This document shows, one piece after another, positions 22,412 to 31,389 of a stretch of DNA of 64,000 bases. Origin of the DNA: an uncultured Pseudomonadota bacterium (GTDB taxonomy: Bacteria; Pseudomonadota; Alphaproteobacteria; RF32; CAG-239). Location: the NCBI GenBank assembly GCA_947054505.1, contig CAMRWU010000005.1:1-64000 (forward strand). The letters are read 5' to 3'. The notes beneath the pieces are model-generated. The model saw only the letters and a list, made by a program, of their open reading frames with translations. It did not search any database and was not told the origin of the DNA. The stretch's first letter is position 1, and every line of letters starts with the position of its first letter. Made by a program: the position numbers and the translations under genes.

Positions 22412-23344
22412 TTACATCCGACCGCCATTCTTTCTCTGACGCAATAATAAAAACATATCTTGCAATCCGCTATTACCATCCACCATATAAATTCCAGAGT
22501 TCTTTCGAAATGCGCTGTAATACGCAAGAACTTCTTTCAATTGTGTCTCCGGAGCCTGACGCGCAATCATATTCTCATAAACATTCTTCCATGATGCTTG
22601 AATATATTTCAAAGCATCCACATTCAGATAATCTTCTCGCGATTTGATAATTGCACCCATAATCGCTTGACCGCTGGGATTTTCAACTTCGCTTGTATCA
22701 TAATATTTATCAAACTGACGATTATAAATAGATACTTTATCAGCAACACCTTCAGTATACATTCTGGCCACAATCTCAGGCAACAAATCATATGCTTTAT
22801 CATGAGGCCCCATAGTTACCGGAAAACCAACGCCACAGCTCTTAATTTGCTCCTCACGACGGATAAACATTGAAACTTCACTCAGATAACGATGAACACC
22901 CAAAGCAATGCATTCCACACGATATCCGGCCTCCCTCGCCTGAAGAAGCGTCTCCATCTTCCAATCTGCTGGATTAGACAAGATACTGTCTATCTGGAGA
23001 TTATACCCTCCGGCTAAAGTATCAGTCACTAATTTTCGCCGAGCCCACGACATATCTTCTTTAGTAATAAAAGGATATTCAATAGGATTTTCATGCAACA
23101 ATTTGTCTGCGTAAGGCAACAAAATACGAATATCATCTCCGCCAAACTTGACGGGTTCCGCACTCAAAAGCTGAGAATACTTAGCCGCTGCGGTTGTTTT
23201 TCCGGCCGCAGGTTGTCCTGTCAACAAAACAAACGTAGGACGATCACTCTTTTCTTTTCCATCCAGAAACAAAGGACGAACAACGTAATCATACCAATCC
23301 TGTCGTTCGTCCGGAGTTAACATATATTCATTACCTTTTGACAT
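22412..23344 (-). CDS. Zeta-toxin family kinase
   Basis: 310 residues. Walker A GQPAAGKTT at 43-51 follows the strand TFVLLT, and F-G-G-D-D-I-R with A-D-K-L-L-H and Q-I-D-S-I-L-S match the zeta/PezT arrangement of substrate-binding Asp and an Arg-rich lid (R-R-E-E-Q). Zeta toxins phosphorylate UDP-N-acetylglucosamine and stop wall synthesis, or act on other small substrates in non-toxic relatives. It follows a 77-residue gene by three bases, a typical antitoxin-toxin order. It ends 36 bases from the prophage junction. Confidence 0.8.
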   Translation of the reverse strand: MSKGNEYMLTPDERQDWYDYVVRPLFLDGKEKSDRPTFVLLTGQPAAGKTTAAAKYSQLLSAEPVKFGGDDIRILLPYADKLLHENPIEYPFITKEDMSWARRKLVTDTLAGGYNLQIDSILSNPADWKMETLLQAREAGYRVECIALGVHRYLSEVSMFIRREEQIKSCGVGFPVTMGPHDKAYDLLPEIVARMYTEGVADKVSIYNRQFDKYYDTSEVENPSGQAIMGAIIKSREDYLNVDALKYIQASWKNVYENMIARQAPETQLKEVLAYYSAFRKNSGIYMVDGNSGLQDMFLLLRQRKNGGRM

Positions 23345-23347
23345 TAT

Positions 23348-23581
23348 TTATCCTTTCATTTTCAACAACATGGGACGATAAACTTTTTCAGCTTTCACCA
23401 AAAGTTCTTTATGGGTCAAATATCGCAAATCATTTTTAATCTGCCTCATTTTACCCCAATACTCTTCCTTCAACGTCTCATTATACAAGGACTTAACAGC
23501 ATATTCCCGATATAACGAAAGCAAGACAAAATTAGCCTGCTCAACAGCGGCAATTTCCCTTTCTGTCTCTAAGACACCCAT
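23348..23581 (-). CDS. Small helical protein, possible zeta antitoxin (77 aa)
   Basis: 77 residues, all helical and basic at the C-terminus (K-A-E-K-V-Y-R-P-M-L-L-K-M-K-G). It stands three bases before the zeta-type gene, as epsilon does before zeta, and is close to epsilon in size, but I see no epsilon motif. Its start overlaps the end of the phosphatase gene by 13 bases, so it is also coupled to upstream housekeeping genes. The antitoxin role is inferred from position only. Confidence 0.5.
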   Translation of the reverse strand: MGVLETEREIAAVEQANFVLLSLYREYAVKSLYNETLKEEYWGKMRQIKNDLRYLTHKELLVKAEKVYRPMLLKMKG

Positions 23582-24153
23582 TCAACCACACTCCACTGTT
23601 CATCTTCAAATTTCAAATGTAAAATCGCACCGTTTTTTACATCTGTCGTTCCGTCCCCTAAAGCCACCAGAACTTGCGACAACATAATACCATGAGAAGA
23701 AACCGCTATAACATTATAGGGCTGTTTTACCCAGTCATTCAATCCGGCAAAGACACGCTCTCTGACCTGTTTTCTTGTTTCTCCCTCAGGATAACAAACA
23801 TCCTCACACTCTTTCCCCGGCAAATGCATTTTCTTAAAAATATCCTCAAATTTTTCACAAATTTCAGTATAATGCATTCCCTCAACCACGCCGACATTCA
23901 CCTCAATAAAGCGTTCGTCAATCACAATAGGAACATTCAAAGACTGGTTAGCCAACTCTGCCGTCTGCATCGCACGCTTTAACGGAGAGGTGGCAATAAC
24001 GTCAATCACTTTATCTGCCAGCCTTTTTCCAATTGCAATCGCTTGCTCTTTTCCCAAATCACTCAGAACGGAATCATTTGTTTGTCCTTGAGTACGTCCG
24101 GCAATGTTATAAGTACTCTGTCCATGACGAAATATATAAAAATCTTTTCTCAT
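23569..24153 (-). CDS. Histidine phosphatase (phosphoglycerate mutase-like)
   Basis: 194 residues. The catalytic R-H-G-Q-S motif at 9-13 (FRHGQSTYN), then S-P-L-K-R-A-M-Q-T-A near 56-65, and the second histidine in V-S-S-H-G-I-M near 151-157 define the branch 1 histidine phosphatase fold. Substrates range from phosphosugars to alpha-ribazole phosphate and cannot be told here. The start overlaps the proline iminopeptidase-like gene by ATGA. Confidence 0.85.
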   Translation of the reverse strand: MRKDFYIFRHGQSTYNIAGRTQGQTNDSVLSDLGKEQAIAIGKRLADKVIDVIATSPLKRAMQTAELANQSLNVPIVIDERFIEVNVGVVEGMHYTEICEKFEDIFKKMHLPGKECEDVCYPEGETRKQVRERVFAGLNDWVKQPYNVIAVSSHGIMLSQVLVALGDGTTDVKNGAILHLKFEDEQWSVVEWVS

Positions 24154-25076
24154 TTTAACACCCTTCTGATTTCTTTTTTTATAGTATCTGCTAATATACC
24201 GCCAAAATGCCCCTGTCCGGCAACAACAACCAATTCAGAATGAGGCAAAGCCTTGTGCAACCGATAAGCCCCTTTTAGAGGACAAACAAAATCCAAACGA
24301 TTATGAACAATCAATGTCGGAATTTTTCTAATATTATCAATATGTTCCAAGATATAGTTATTGGGAAGCCAAAATCCGTTAGCGGCATAATTAATAAAAA
24401 CTCTTTGCGAAGCCAATTCCCACTCACCAAGCTCGGAACAACCATTCCAATGAGGAGACAACGAGCTTCGCACCACCTCCCAAAAACCATACGTATTAGC
24501 TGCCGCAAGCTGTTCTTCCAAATTATTACTCTTAATAAGTTTATTGTAATATGAAGCCAAATCAACACCTTCCGTGTTCTTCTTCAACTCCTCAAGAAAA
24601 TCAGGGTAAAACCACCCCGCTCCATCTTCTTCCCAAAGTTTTGCTTCCTCATCCGCCAAAAAAATCTGCGACAACAATAAACGTTCAACCATCTCCGGAT
24701 GCCTGATTGCCCACAATAAGGCCAAAGTCGCCCCCCAAGAACCACCCCGCACAATAATTTTATCTTTTATTTTCAAAGAATTAACAAGACGCATTGCATC
24801 TTCTAGTAAATCTTGCGTCGTGTTATTCTCAACACAACCTAAAGGGAGAGATTTTCCGCAACCGCGCTGATCAAAAAGAATAATGCGAAAACGCTTCAAA
24901 TTAAACAATTTTGCCGCCCGATAAGACATTGAACCTCCGGGACCGCCATGAAACACAAGAACAGGCTTACCTTGAGGATTTCCAAACTCGGCAAAAAAAA
25001 CGCTATGCCCATCTTTTTCAGGCAAAAATCCCTGATTATACGGCTTCGGCAAAAACAACCTTGACCACCAACCCAC
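24150..25076 (-). CDS. Proline iminopeptidase-like alpha/beta hydrolase
   Basis: 308 residues from a GTG at 25076 with GGAG seven bases ahead; an in-frame TTG at 25100 is the only longer choice. Family motifs: the oxyanion H-G-G-P-G-G-S, D-Q-R-G-C-G-K-S, and the nucleophile elbow G-G-S-W-G-A-T-L, with a C-terminal D-F-V-C-P and G-Q-G-H-F for the acid and base. This is the layout of prolyl iminopeptidase (peptidase S33), which removes N-terminal proline, and relatives. Confidence 0.85.
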   Translation of the reverse strand: MGWWSRLFLPKPYNQGFLPEKDGHSVFFAEFGNPQGKPVLVFHGGPGGSMSYRAAKLFNLKRFRIILFDQRGCGKSLPLGCVENNTTQDLLEDAMRLVNSLKIKDKIIVRGGSWGATLALLWAIRHPEMVERLLLSQIFLADEEAKLWEEDGAGWFYPDFLEELKKNTEGVDLASYYNKLIKSNNLEEQLAAANTYGFWEVVRSSLSPHWNGCSELGEWELASQRVFINYAANGFWLPNNYILEHIDNIRKIPTLIVHNRLDFVCPLKGAYRLHKALPHSELVVVAGQGHFGGILADTIKKEIRRVLK

Positions 25077-25143
25077 TATTATTCTCCGGAAATTAACCAA
25101 CTATTTATCAATCATATCTTAAATATAACAAAGAAAATATAAA

Positions 25144-25890
25144 ATGGAATCACAAATGAAAAAAGACTACCAACATATTGTCATTTTAACCGGAGCCGGC
25201 ATCTCTGCTGAATCCGGTTTGGCAACCTTTCGCGCCGCCAATGGCTTATGGAACAACCATCCCGTAGAAGATGTCGCAACTATTGAAGCTTTTCAGCGCA
25301 ATCCCGCCTATGTCCACGATTTTTATAACGAACTGAAACCATTGTTGAACGCCGCCAAACCCAATCCTGCTCATCTGGCGATCACCAAACTTCAACAAGA
25401 ATATCCGGCCAAAATCAGCATCATAACCCAAAATGTTGATACATTACACGAGAAAGCCGGAAGTCAAAACATTTACCACATTCACGGACAGATTAATCAG
25501 GCCGTTTGCCTAAACTGCGGACATGTCTTGGAAACCTTTACTGATGTTGATACGGAAACAACCTGCCCTCATTGTCAAATCAGCGGAATGATGAAGCCCA
25601 ATATTGTATTCTTTGGTGAAAACCTGCTTTATATGGAAGATGTGGACAAGCTTCTTCATCAATGTGACCTGTTCATCTCTGTCGGAACATCCGGTGTGGT
25701 TTTTCCGGCCGCCAGCTTTGTGCAAATAGCCAAATACTATGGCGCGGAAACATATGAGTTTAACTTGGAATTAACATCCAATAACCTCTATTTTGACCAC
25801 CATATATACGGAAAAGCGGGAGAAACACTCCCCCGCTTTGTTTCAGAACTGCTTAATGCTCAAGCTTCCGCAGATAATCATAATCATTGA
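25144..25890 (+). CDS. SIR2-family NAD-dependent protein deacylase
   Basis: 248 residues. G-A-G-I-S-A-E-S-G-L-A-T-F-R near 17-30 binds NAD, T-Q-N-V-D-T-L-H-E-K-A-G carries the catalytic region with the HIHG histidine near 117, and two Cys pairs (C-L-N-C, C-P-H-C) bind zinc. It matches CobB-type sirtuins, which remove acetyl or succinyl groups from lysine. An alternative start four codons later is possible. The 3' end overlaps the convergent TIM-barrel gene by 38 bases. Confidence 0.9.
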   Translation: MESQMKKDYQHIVILTGAGISAESGLATFRAANGLWNNHPVEDVATIEAFQRNPAYVHDFYNELKPLLNAAKPNPAHLAITKLQQEYPAKISIITQNVDTLHEKAGSQNIYHIHGQINQAVCLNCGHVLETFTDVDTETTCPHCQISGMMKPNIVFFGENLLYMEDVDKLLHQCDLFISVGTSGVVFPAASFVQIAKYYGAETYEFNLELTSNNLYFDHHIYGKAGETLPRFVSELLNAQASADNHNH

Positions 25891-26641
25891 GCCATGGCTG
25901 TGAACTTGTCGGCAACGAATGCCCCGTTTCCATTGTGACCAAAGCTCCGTCTGTGATATAATCATTCACCAAATGAGAAAGATTATAGTTTCCTTCTCCG
26001 TAATGCAAATGTTTGTCATTAATTTCATCTGTCAAACCGTCACACAAATGGTACATATCCGGCTTCAATGCACAAAAAGCGGAAAGCACTTCATCCAGCG
26101 GCATTTTTTTATGATTGGCAACACAGGTTGCATGTGAAAAATCCATACAAAACTGACAACCTGTTTCATCTTTGACCAACTTAATTTCTTCTGGCAACAA
26201 ACCATGCAAAACATTGCCGCTGGTTCCGCAAAACGGAGGAAGATTTTCAACCGCAATCCGCTTGTCATTAAACAACTTAAACTGGCGAATTGTCTCCTCT
26301 AAATTTTCAGGCTTATCACCGCAACCGGTATGCACGATAATAATATCGGATTCCAGTTCATCAGCAAATCTCTTTGAATCATTAATATCTCGCAGATTAT
26401 TCTTTTCGCATTCTCGACTTCCGGTATTAAAACCGAAACCACTGTGAGAATTATGAATAACAACAGGAAATCCTTTAATCTCTTTGCAAATATCCTTAAA
26501 TGTTGCGTCAAAAGTCTCAGGAAAGACAAACAATTCCAAATAATCAAAACGCCCCTCTTTAACATAATTCACAATTTCGCTGAAAAACGGATGATTTTTA
26601 AAAACATCATTTGTCCATAGTTTAACACCCAATCGTCTCAT
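25853..26641 (-). CDS. Sugar phosphate isomerase/epimerase-type TIM-barrel protein
   Basis: 262 residues from ATG 26641 with SD GGAGAG; a longer frame would run into the upstream gene. Metal-site elements of the xylose isomerase-like family are visible: H-N-S-H-S-G-F-G-F, I-I-V-H-T-G-C-G, A-V-E-N-L-P, C-M-D-F-S-H-A, Y-H-L-C-D-G and T-M-E-T-G-H. Reaction unknown; isomerases, epimerases and AP endonuclease IV share the fold. Two bases after the DUF3750 gene, hence in an operon with it. Confidence 0.8.
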   Translation of the reverse strand: MRRLGVKLWTNDVFKNHPFFSEIVNYVKEGRFDYLELFVFPETFDATFKDICKEIKGFPVVIHNSHSGFGFNTGSRECEKNNLRDINDSKRFADELESDIIIVHTGCGDKPENLEETIRQFKLFNDKRIAVENLPPFCGTSGNVLHGLLPEEIKLVKDETGCQFCMDFSHATCVANHKKMPLDEVLSAFCALKPDMYHLCDGLTDEINDKHLHYGEGNYNLSHLVNDYITDGALVTMETGHSLPTSSQPWLNDYDYLRKLEH

Positions 26642-26642
26642 C

Positions 26643-27380
26643 TTATTTTCTCTCCATTCCGATACGTCCGACAAACGGCAACTTAATCGCCGGACGCAAA
26701 ACATCAATTCCAAAATTAAGTCCCAAAATATTAATTTCCAGCCCCTCAACTTTTCCCAAGCTGAGACCGATTAAACCACGATAACCGACCTGCCACCCCG
26801 TATTGCTTTCTGAAACAGTCGCAAATTTATCATATCCCAAAAAATCTTTACCGATGGCAGTTGGCGGCAAATCAACATCCAACTCGGGAACCTGACGCAG
26901 AATATACGAAATAAACGTATTACTGTTCGGCCCCGGATAAGCATGATATTCTTTGGAATAAGGATAATCCGTCACAACGGTCTTAATCTTTTCGATTGCC
27001 TGTTCCGCCTTTTCACCGCGCAAATCTTTTAACAACACAGGTTCGGCGGCATACCATCTGCGATCAGGAATATCTTGCCGAATGTCAAGCGCCGTTCCCC
27101 TACTCCACAAATAAAAACCGACCACCTGATAGACCGTATAACTATCCGCATTTTTTTCCTTAGTTGCAATCCAAGAATGAACAGCAAAATACTTGCGCCA
27201 ATTATACGTTCTTGCCGCATAAACCTGCACCACAGCCTCCGGTTCATCTTCAGGCAGAGGCGCTATTCCGGCACTACTGCGATCAGCGGTTCGCCAATCA
27301 ACATAATTGTATTTGACATCATAGACAACAAACGCCGCAAGCACCGTAACAATCAAAATCAACCAATAAATTTTCTTCAT
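26643..27380 (-). CDS. DUF3750 family protein, membrane anchored
   Basis: 245 residues. An N-terminal span (5-21) anchors a periplasmic domain. The family hallmark Y-P-G-P-N-S-N-T-F-I near 149-158 and D-L-P-P-T-A-I-G-K-D-F-L near 174-185 are clear. V-H-S-W-I-A-T-K and Y-N-W-R near 60-75 also belong to it. DUF3750 proteins are found in proteobacteria and their function is not known; the conserved His, Asn and Asp hint at an enzyme. Confidence 0.85.
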   Translation of the reverse strand: MKKIYWLILIVTVLAAFVVYDVKYNYVDWRTADRSSAGIAPLPEDEPEAVVQVYAARTYNWRKYFAVHSWIATKEKNADSYTVYQVVGFYLWSRGTALDIRQDIPDRRWYAAEPVLLKDLRGEKAEQAIEKIKTVVTDYPYSKEYHAYPGPNSNTFISYILRQVPELDVDLPPTAIGKDFLGYDKFATVSESNTGWQVGYRGLIGLSLGKVEGLEINILGLNFGIDVLRPAIKLPFVGRIGMERK

Positions 27381-27385
27381 CTTTC

Positions 27386-27682
27386 TTAAATATGATCCAA
27401 ATCGTTAATATAAGCCCAGCGTTTAATCTTTTCAAAAGCGACAGTACCGTCTTTTTTCAACCATCGTTTGTCAGAAAGTTTGGAAATAACATAGTCTCCG
27501 TCGGCTTCCTGAAACAGACATAATTCTTCGGATTTTGGCAACACTCCAGAATACCAAACAGTTTTTTCTTCATTCAGTTTATCCAACAAAATCTGACAGT
27601 TCTGCAATTTTTTGCGCAAATCAATCGCCCGCCATTCTGCGTAAATAATATAAAGAACCAAAACAACAGCTATTAAATGCAT
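27386..27682 (-). CDS. Small membrane-anchored hypothetical protein (98 aa)
   Basis: 98 residues: one N-terminal span (HLIAVVLVLYIIYAEW), a short coiled-coil-like stretch with K-K-L-Q-N-C-Q-I-L-L-D-K-L, and a soluble C-terminal half with W-x-W residues. It lies between the U32 peptidase and DUF3750 genes in the same direction, five bases from the latter. Not recognised. Confidence 0.5.
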   Translation of the reverse strand: MHLIAVVLVLYIIYAEWRAIDLRKKLQNCQILLDKLNEEKTVWYSGVLPKSEELCLFQEADGDYVISKLSDKRWLKKDGTVAFEKIKRWAYINDLDHI

Positions 27683-27690
27683 CTCCCCTC

Positions 27691-29976
27691 CTAAAAATCT
27701 TTATTACGATAAACATTCGCTTTAATGCTATTTGCCACATCCTCAAAAGAACGTACTTTTTCAAAAATATCAGCCGCTTGTTGTGCTAAATATGGCTTGT
27801 AACAAAAATCGACACGATAATAATCCGGTCTGACATCCTGAGCTTCAGCGGCCAAACACAAAGGCATTTCTGAAAACAGCATGATATGACAATCTTTCGA
27901 CAACGCCTGATAAGTCGTCTGTCCTTTTTTCAAAGTAAGCCACTTTTCGCCCCGCGGACAATTCTGACAATCATTAGAACGCAAACAAACCGCACTGGTA
28001 AAAAGCGGCACATCCTGATACAAAACCATCACTGTTGGCAATGAAGAGTTTTGTGCCAAATAGTGCATATTTTGTAAACCGTCTTCCAAAGGAATAGTAA
28101 TACGACTGGCTCCTAAATCCTTAGCCATGGCAACAGCCTGCGTATTCATTGTATAAATAGAACTGTCAAAACTCAAATCGATGCCGGCATCGGGCAAAAC
28201 GTCAAGCCCCCAATAATTGGCAATTTCCCATTTGCGATATCCTTGGGCGACCAACTCCTGAACAAGCGACACAAAAGCCGCCATTTTATTCTTACGACAC
28301 ACCGCCGGCAACGCCAAACGCAATTTATTTTTCGGTAACTTGCGCAAAGCCTTAAGATCACTATCCAAACTAAGCGCAAAAATAATCTCATCAACCGACT
28401 GCAAATCTATGTTCGCCAAAATCGCGGCATTATCGACCTTCACAATCCATCTGGGCTCTTTGGAATGAACACAAGTCGAAACAATCGGTAAATCGCCGAA
28501 TTTTTCCTCAGCATGAAGCATATCAAACAACTGACGCCGCAAATCGTTTAACATTGATACGGGAACAAACAGCTTATCCGGATTGACGATATCAATTTTC
28601 TGAAGCTTCCAAACCGTATCTCCCGTCTTAGAAAAAGATTTTTCAATTGCCGGCTCAACTTTAGAATAATCAACAGCAACCTCAAAACGTCCCTCCACAC
28701 AAGCCTTTTTACCATTTGCTTCAGCACAGATTTTATCAGGCGCAACACGGACTGACACGCTCAAAGGAAAACGCCTCTTATATTCTCCTGATTTCGGATG
28801 GCTATAGTCATATGCTCCTTTTACCTGACTGGATGAAGCCAAATAAACAGTCCAATCCTTTTGCAACTGAGGAGTTTGCGGTGGTAATGAAACCTCAACC
28901 ACACTACCTGCCTTAGCTTCAAAAACAGACTTGCCGCCCACACGCAAATTCTTCAAAGAAAACCCAAAAGGCTTATCCTGTCCCGAAACATCAATCTGAA
29001 TACCATCATGTTTTGAAATCAAATGATTTGTTTTAAAAGTGATTATACGACCTTGAATTTTATTGATTTTTCCAATTTCGAGGCCTCTGTGCCCGACAAA
29101 GTTTCTATCAACGACGGCTTTATCTTTTCCTTTAATATGAAATTTGCACCATGGACGGGAAAAAATCTGCTTAATATGTTCAGCCCTTGTGGCATCAGCT
29201 CCTTTACCATCCAAAATCTGCCGATAATAATCCGTCACCGCCGCCACATACAATGCGCTCTTTTTCCGCCCCTCAATCTTTAAGGACGTAACAGGCATTT
29301 GTAAAACCTCAGCTTCCAAAGCCATATCTTTCATCGAAAAATAGTGCTTTTCCCCATCTTCCCCCTTAAAACAAGACCGACAAGGATACAAACATTTGCC
29401 GCGATTGGCACTCCGCCCGCTCTCCATAGAAGAAAACAAACATAACCCGCTGTATGAATAACACAAAGCCCCATGAATAAATGCTTCGGTTTCAAGTTCC
29501 GGAATAGACGCGATTTCCTTAATTTCTGCCAAAGTCAATTCCCTTGCCAAAACCACACGACTAAAACCGGCTTTTTGCAAAGCCAAAGCACCCTCTTTGT
29601 TATGAACGGCCATCTGTGTACTGGCATGCAACTCCAATTCCGGATATTGTTCCCGAACCACGCGAGCCACGCCCAAATCTTGCACAATCAAAGCATCTAC
29701 CTGACAATTAACACAAGTATTCAAAGCTTTTAATAGATCCGGCAATTCTTTTTCCTGAAGCAAAGTATTTAAGGCCACAAAAACCTTTCGTCCTTTTGCA
29801 TGAGCATAGGCGACAAATTCATTCAAAGCCTGCTCACCAAAATTTGTAGCCGTCGCACGAGCCGAAAACTTCTGTAATCCCAAATAAACAGCATCGGCGC
29901 CATAATGAATTGCGGCATAACCGGCTTCAATATCTCCGGCCGGTGCCAAAAGTTCTTTATCCATCTCGTTGTCCAT
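27691..29976 (-). CDS. Peptidase U32 family protein (RlhA/TrhP-like)
   Basis: 761 residues from ATG 29976; no SD decides between this and an ATG 12 bases later. The N-terminal half is a U32 barrel: L-L-A-P-A-G-D-I-E-A-G near 7-17, A-D-A-V-Y-L-G, then E-A-F-I-H-G-A-L-C-Y-S-Y-S-G-L-C and R-G-K-C-L-Y-P-C-R, the cysteine signature that binds an iron-sulfur cluster. The C-terminal half has DUF3656-like parts and a second Cys cluster (C-L-R-S-N-D-C-Q-N-C). Relatives hydroxylate rRNA (RlhA, C2501) or tRNA (TrhP) rather than cut proteins. Confidence 0.85.
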   Translation of the reverse strand: MDNEMDKELLAPAGDIEAGYAAIHYGADAVYLGLQKFSARATATNFGEQALNEFVAYAHAKGRKVFVALNTLLQEKELPDLLKALNTCVNCQVDALIVQDLGVARVVREQYPELELHASTQMAVHNKEGALALQKAGFSRVVLARELTLAEIKEIASIPELETEAFIHGALCYSYSGLCLFSSMESGRSANRGKCLYPCRSCFKGEDGEKHYFSMKDMALEAEVLQMPVTSLKIEGRKKSALYVAAVTDYYRQILDGKGADATRAEHIKQIFSRPWCKFHIKGKDKAVVDRNFVGHRGLEIGKINKIQGRIITFKTNHLISKHDGIQIDVSGQDKPFGFSLKNLRVGGKSVFEAKAGSVVEVSLPPQTPQLQKDWTVYLASSSQVKGAYDYSHPKSGEYKRRFPLSVSVRVAPDKICAEANGKKACVEGRFEVAVDYSKVEPAIEKSFSKTGDTVWKLQKIDIVNPDKLFVPVSMLNDLRRQLFDMLHAEEKFGDLPIVSTCVHSKEPRWIVKVDNAAILANIDLQSVDEIIFALSLDSDLKALRKLPKNKLRLALPAVCRKNKMAAFVSLVQELVAQGYRKWEIANYWGLDVLPDAGIDLSFDSSIYTMNTQAVAMAKDLGASRITIPLEDGLQNMHYLAQNSSLPTVMVLYQDVPLFTSAVCLRSNDCQNCPRGEKWLTLKKGQTTYQALSKDCHIMLFSEMPLCLAAEAQDVRPDYYRVDFCYKPYLAQQAADIFEKVRSFEDVANSIKANVYRNKDF

Positions 29977-30015
29977 AAAAATCAAATCTGATTTTTTATA
30001 GCACAAGCTTTTTTC

Positions 30016-30363
30016 CTAATCAATATACAAAATATCATAAACATCATCACCACAGCTTCTGGAACAAACCGGCTCCTCATAACAGCGTTTAACAAGATGT
30101 CCGTCATACCGTGAACGCAAAACGACACATTTGTTTGATGACGTATAAGAAACGCTGTTTTGATTAGATGCAATCATACTGCCGATAACAGTTCCCACTA
30201 CTCCGGCGGCCAAAATTTCGCCGAGATTACTGTGTGAATGTTTGACCACAACCGGCGGCCATCTATGCGGCACTATATGATGCCGACTACCACGTAATCC
30301 GGCATTAGCCGAAGATACAAAAAACAAAGATAACACAACAGCAGTCATACATTTTTTTAACAT
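30016..30363 (-). CDS. Secreted small protein with glycine-zipper-like segment (115 aa)
   Basis: 115 residues from ATG 30363 with SD AGGAA. A signal peptide ends near residue 21 (SSANA-G). The segment ILAAGVVGTVIGSMIA near 51-66 resembles glycine-zipper motifs. Four cysteines in the C-terminal part (C-V-V-L, C-Y-E-E-P-V-C, C-G-D-D) could form disulfides. Envelope protein of unknown role. It lies 40 bases before the U32 gene. Confidence 0.6.
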   Translation of the reverse strand: MLKKCMTAVVLSLFFVSSANAGLRGSRHHIVPHRWPPVVVKHSHSNLGEILAAGVVGTVIGSMIASNQNSVSYTSSNKCVVLRSRYDGHLVKRCYEEPVCSRSCGDDVYDILYID

Positions 30364-30423
30364 CACAAATTCCTAAAAAAGTTAAAGACATTTAATATAA
30401 CGAGTTTTCTCGTTAAAAAGTTC

Positions 30424-30452
30424 AAAAAAACGCCCCGATATGGAGCGTCTTT
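30424..30452 (-). terminator. Terminator of the sigma-factor operon
   Basis: On the minus strand, an AACGC-type stem with one mismatch (ACGCTCC/GGGGCGT) and a run of seven T, just past the Spy-like gene. Confidence 0.6.
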
Positions 30453-30456
30453 AAGA

Positions 30457-30888
30457 CTAATCAGCTTTAGGTTTACTTTTCTTGTTTTTACCTCGTTTGC
30501 CATCTGGATGACGTTCTTTCATTCTTTTATCCATTCTAGCTTTCATATCTTTCAGTTTGGCTTGCTGATCAGGTGTCAGAATTTTTTCAAATTCCCGCAT
30601 ATTTTCCTTGCGCAATTCATCCATTTCCTTATGAAGCGCCTTCATTTTTTCCATCAAAGGTTTCATTTTTTTACGACCGGCCTGACGAATTTTTTCCGCT
30701 TGCGCCTTCTGTTCATCTGTCAAACCCAGCTCCTTGGCAAACCGATCATGATGATCTTTTTTCATCTCCGGACGAGCATCCTCATGCGGCGGTGGCGGAG
30801 GAGGCAATTCTCCTTTCTGAGCAAAAGCCATAATCGGACTGCACATAATTGCACCGGCAGCAAGCATTGTTAACCAAGTTTTCTTCAT
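30457..30888 (-). CDS. Spy/CpxP/CnrX-like periplasmic protein
   Basis: 143 residues. The signal peptide ends at AFA-Q (residue 23). A Pro run and acidic/His part (PPPPPPHEDARPEMKKDHHD) leads to a long helix pair with E-L-G-L-T-D-E-Q-K-A-Q and I-L-T-P-D-Q-Q-A-K-L, the LTxxQ repeats of Spy/CpxP/ZraP/CnrX proteins, and ends in a very basic tail. Such proteins are periplasmic chaperones or metal sensors. It follows the ECF sigma gene by two bases, so a sensor of the CnrX kind is likely. Confidence 0.8.
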   Translation of the reverse strand: MKKTWLTMLAAGAIMCSPIMAFAQKGELPPPPPPHEDARPEMKKDHHDRFAKELGLTDEQKAQAEKIRQAGRKKMKPLMEKMKALHKEMDELRKENMREFEKILTPDQQAKLKDMKARMDKRMKERHPDGKRGKNKKSKPKAD

Positions 30889-30890
30889 TT

Positions 30891-31385
30891 TTACTCTCCT
30901 TTTAAAAATTGTAGTTTTTCACTCAAAACTTTGCGGGCATTAAATAACCGCGATTTGACAGTTCCTTCGGAAACACCGAGTTTTTTTGCAATCTGTTCTA
31001 TGCTTAACTCTTCAAACTCGTGCCAAACAACCACTTGCCGCATTTTTTTCGGCAAATCGTCAACCGCTTTCAAAATAATTTTTTGACGAGATTTGGCATC
31101 TACTATTTCTTCTTGTCGTCCCCCTACTCTGACCTTATTAATAACATCTTCACTACTGACTGAACAAGCGGATATTTTATATTGACGAGACCTAAAATAA
31201 TCACGACAGACATTGGCTGCAATCATACAAATCCATTGACTAAACTTGCCTTTATCTTCATAATTATCCATATTGCGCCAAGCTTTTATATAAACCTCCT
31301 GCTCAATATCTTCGTTTTCCGAACCGGTTAGTTTTCGAATAACGGCTCTGATTTTTCCTTGATACTGTAAAATAATATCTTTCAT
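30891..31385 (-). CDS. ECF-type RNA polymerase sigma factor
   Basis: 164 residues. Region 2 is visible near 20-65: D-I-E-Q-E-V-Y-I-K-A-W-R and F-S-Q-W-I-C-M-I-A-A-N-V-C-R-D-Y-F-R. Region 4 near 105-155 has L-P-K-K-M-R-Q-V-V-V-W and the HTH L-S-I-E-Q-I-A-K-K-L-G-V-S-E-G-T-V-K-S-R-L-F-N-A-R. It is the middle gene of a three-gene operon with a small membrane protein before it and the Spy-like protein after it. Confidence 0.92.
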   Translation of the reverse strand: MKDIILQYQGKIRAVIRKLTGSENEDIEQEVYIKAWRNMDNYEDKGKFSQWICMIAANVCRDYFRSRQYKISACSVSSEDVINKVRVGGRQEEIVDAKSRQKIILKAVDDLPKKMRQVVVWHEFEELSIEQIAKKLGVSEGTVKSRLFNARKVLSEKLQFLKGE

Positions 31386-31389
31386 CAGA

